This document shows, one piece after another, positions 4,958 to 5,042 of a stretch of DNA of 5,042 nucleotides (within the stretch, counting starts at the first letter, position 1; each line of letters starts with the position of its first letter). The stretch is taken from NCBI GenBank assembly GCA_964515115.1, contig CAZESB010000030.1, forward strand, positions 1-5,042, in the 5' to 3' direction. Below the pieces are notes generated by a model. It had not been told where the DNA came from. It saw only the letters and a list, made by a program, of their open reading frames with translations, and made no database searches. Source of the stretch: UBA1370 sp964515115 (GTDB lineage Bacteria > Patescibacteriota > Microgenomatia > UBA1400 > PJMF01). The position numbers were made by a program, and so were the translations under genes.

Positions 4958-5041
4958 GGAGGAGTCGCGTAGTGGCCAATCGCACCAGTTTCGAAAACTG
5001 GATCCTTTTTGGATTCGTGGGTTCGAATCCCACCTCCTCCG
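4958..5041 (+). tRNA. tRNA-Ser (anticodon CGA)
   Basis: A class II tRNA. The acceptor GGAGGAG pairs with CTCCTCC, with discriminator G as is typical for serine. The D stem is GCG/CGC. The anticodon stem is CCAGT/ACTGG around TTCGAAA, giving anticodon CGA for codon UCG. A long variable arm, ATCC with GGAT around a T-rich loop, follows. The T stem is GTGGG/CCCAC with loop TTCGAAT. It lies 58 bp behind the tRNA-Arg with no terminator between them, so the two are probably co-transcribed. It ends one base before the window edge, so whether CCA is encoded cannot be seen. Confidence 0.95.
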
Positions 5042-5042
5042 C

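Overview
The window carries a complete diversity-generating retroelement (DGR), flanked by a conserved membrane-protein gene on the left and two tRNA genes on the right. The organism is most likely a Patescibacteria (CPR) bacterium, perhaps of the Microgenomates group. The reasons are the style of the proteins (from memory of the families, not a search), tRNAs without encoded CCA, and start codons placed 6-10 nt behind -10-like boxes with no Shine-Dalgarno sequence, suggesting leaderless transcripts. Lineage is an inference.

Layout: (1) 57-893 (+), a Pro/Gln-rich protein with two membrane segments, function unknown. (2) 928-2928 (+), a 666-residue cytoplasmic-looking protein that is the DGR target. 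Its last 45 codons before the final two residues (2785-2919) are the variable repeat (VR). (3) 2929-3452, an intergenic stretch with an extended -10 promoter, a structured leader, the template repeat (TR, 3280-3414) and an intrinsic terminator 11 nt behind the TR. Together these look like a stand-alone template RNA of about 420 nt. (4) 3435-3833 (-), a four-helix-bundle Avd-type accessory protein, encoded opposite to everything else. (5) 3732-4835 (+), a DGR-class reverse transcriptase with the LPLGNLTSQ and YADD motifs. (6) 4826-4899 tRNA-Arg(GCG) and 4958-5041 tRNA-Ser(CGA).

How it works together: in DGRs the reverse transcriptase with Avd copies the TR RNA, misincorporating at template adenines, and the cDNA replaces the VR in the target gene. 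The sequence shows the signature directly. VR and TR align without gaps over 135 positions, with 27 differences. Of these, 18 fall on the 39 TR adenines and only 9 on the 96 other TR bases. AAY/AAA codons in the TR match ten changed residues in the target. The non-adenine differences, mostly at third codon positions, and an in-frame TAG in the TR suggest the present VR is an older, selected copy.

Unusual features are the inverted avd that overlaps the RT gene head-to-head, the very short distance from TR to terminator, the target domain that does not look like a classical C-type lectin, and the RT stop codon lying inside the tRNA-Arg gene.
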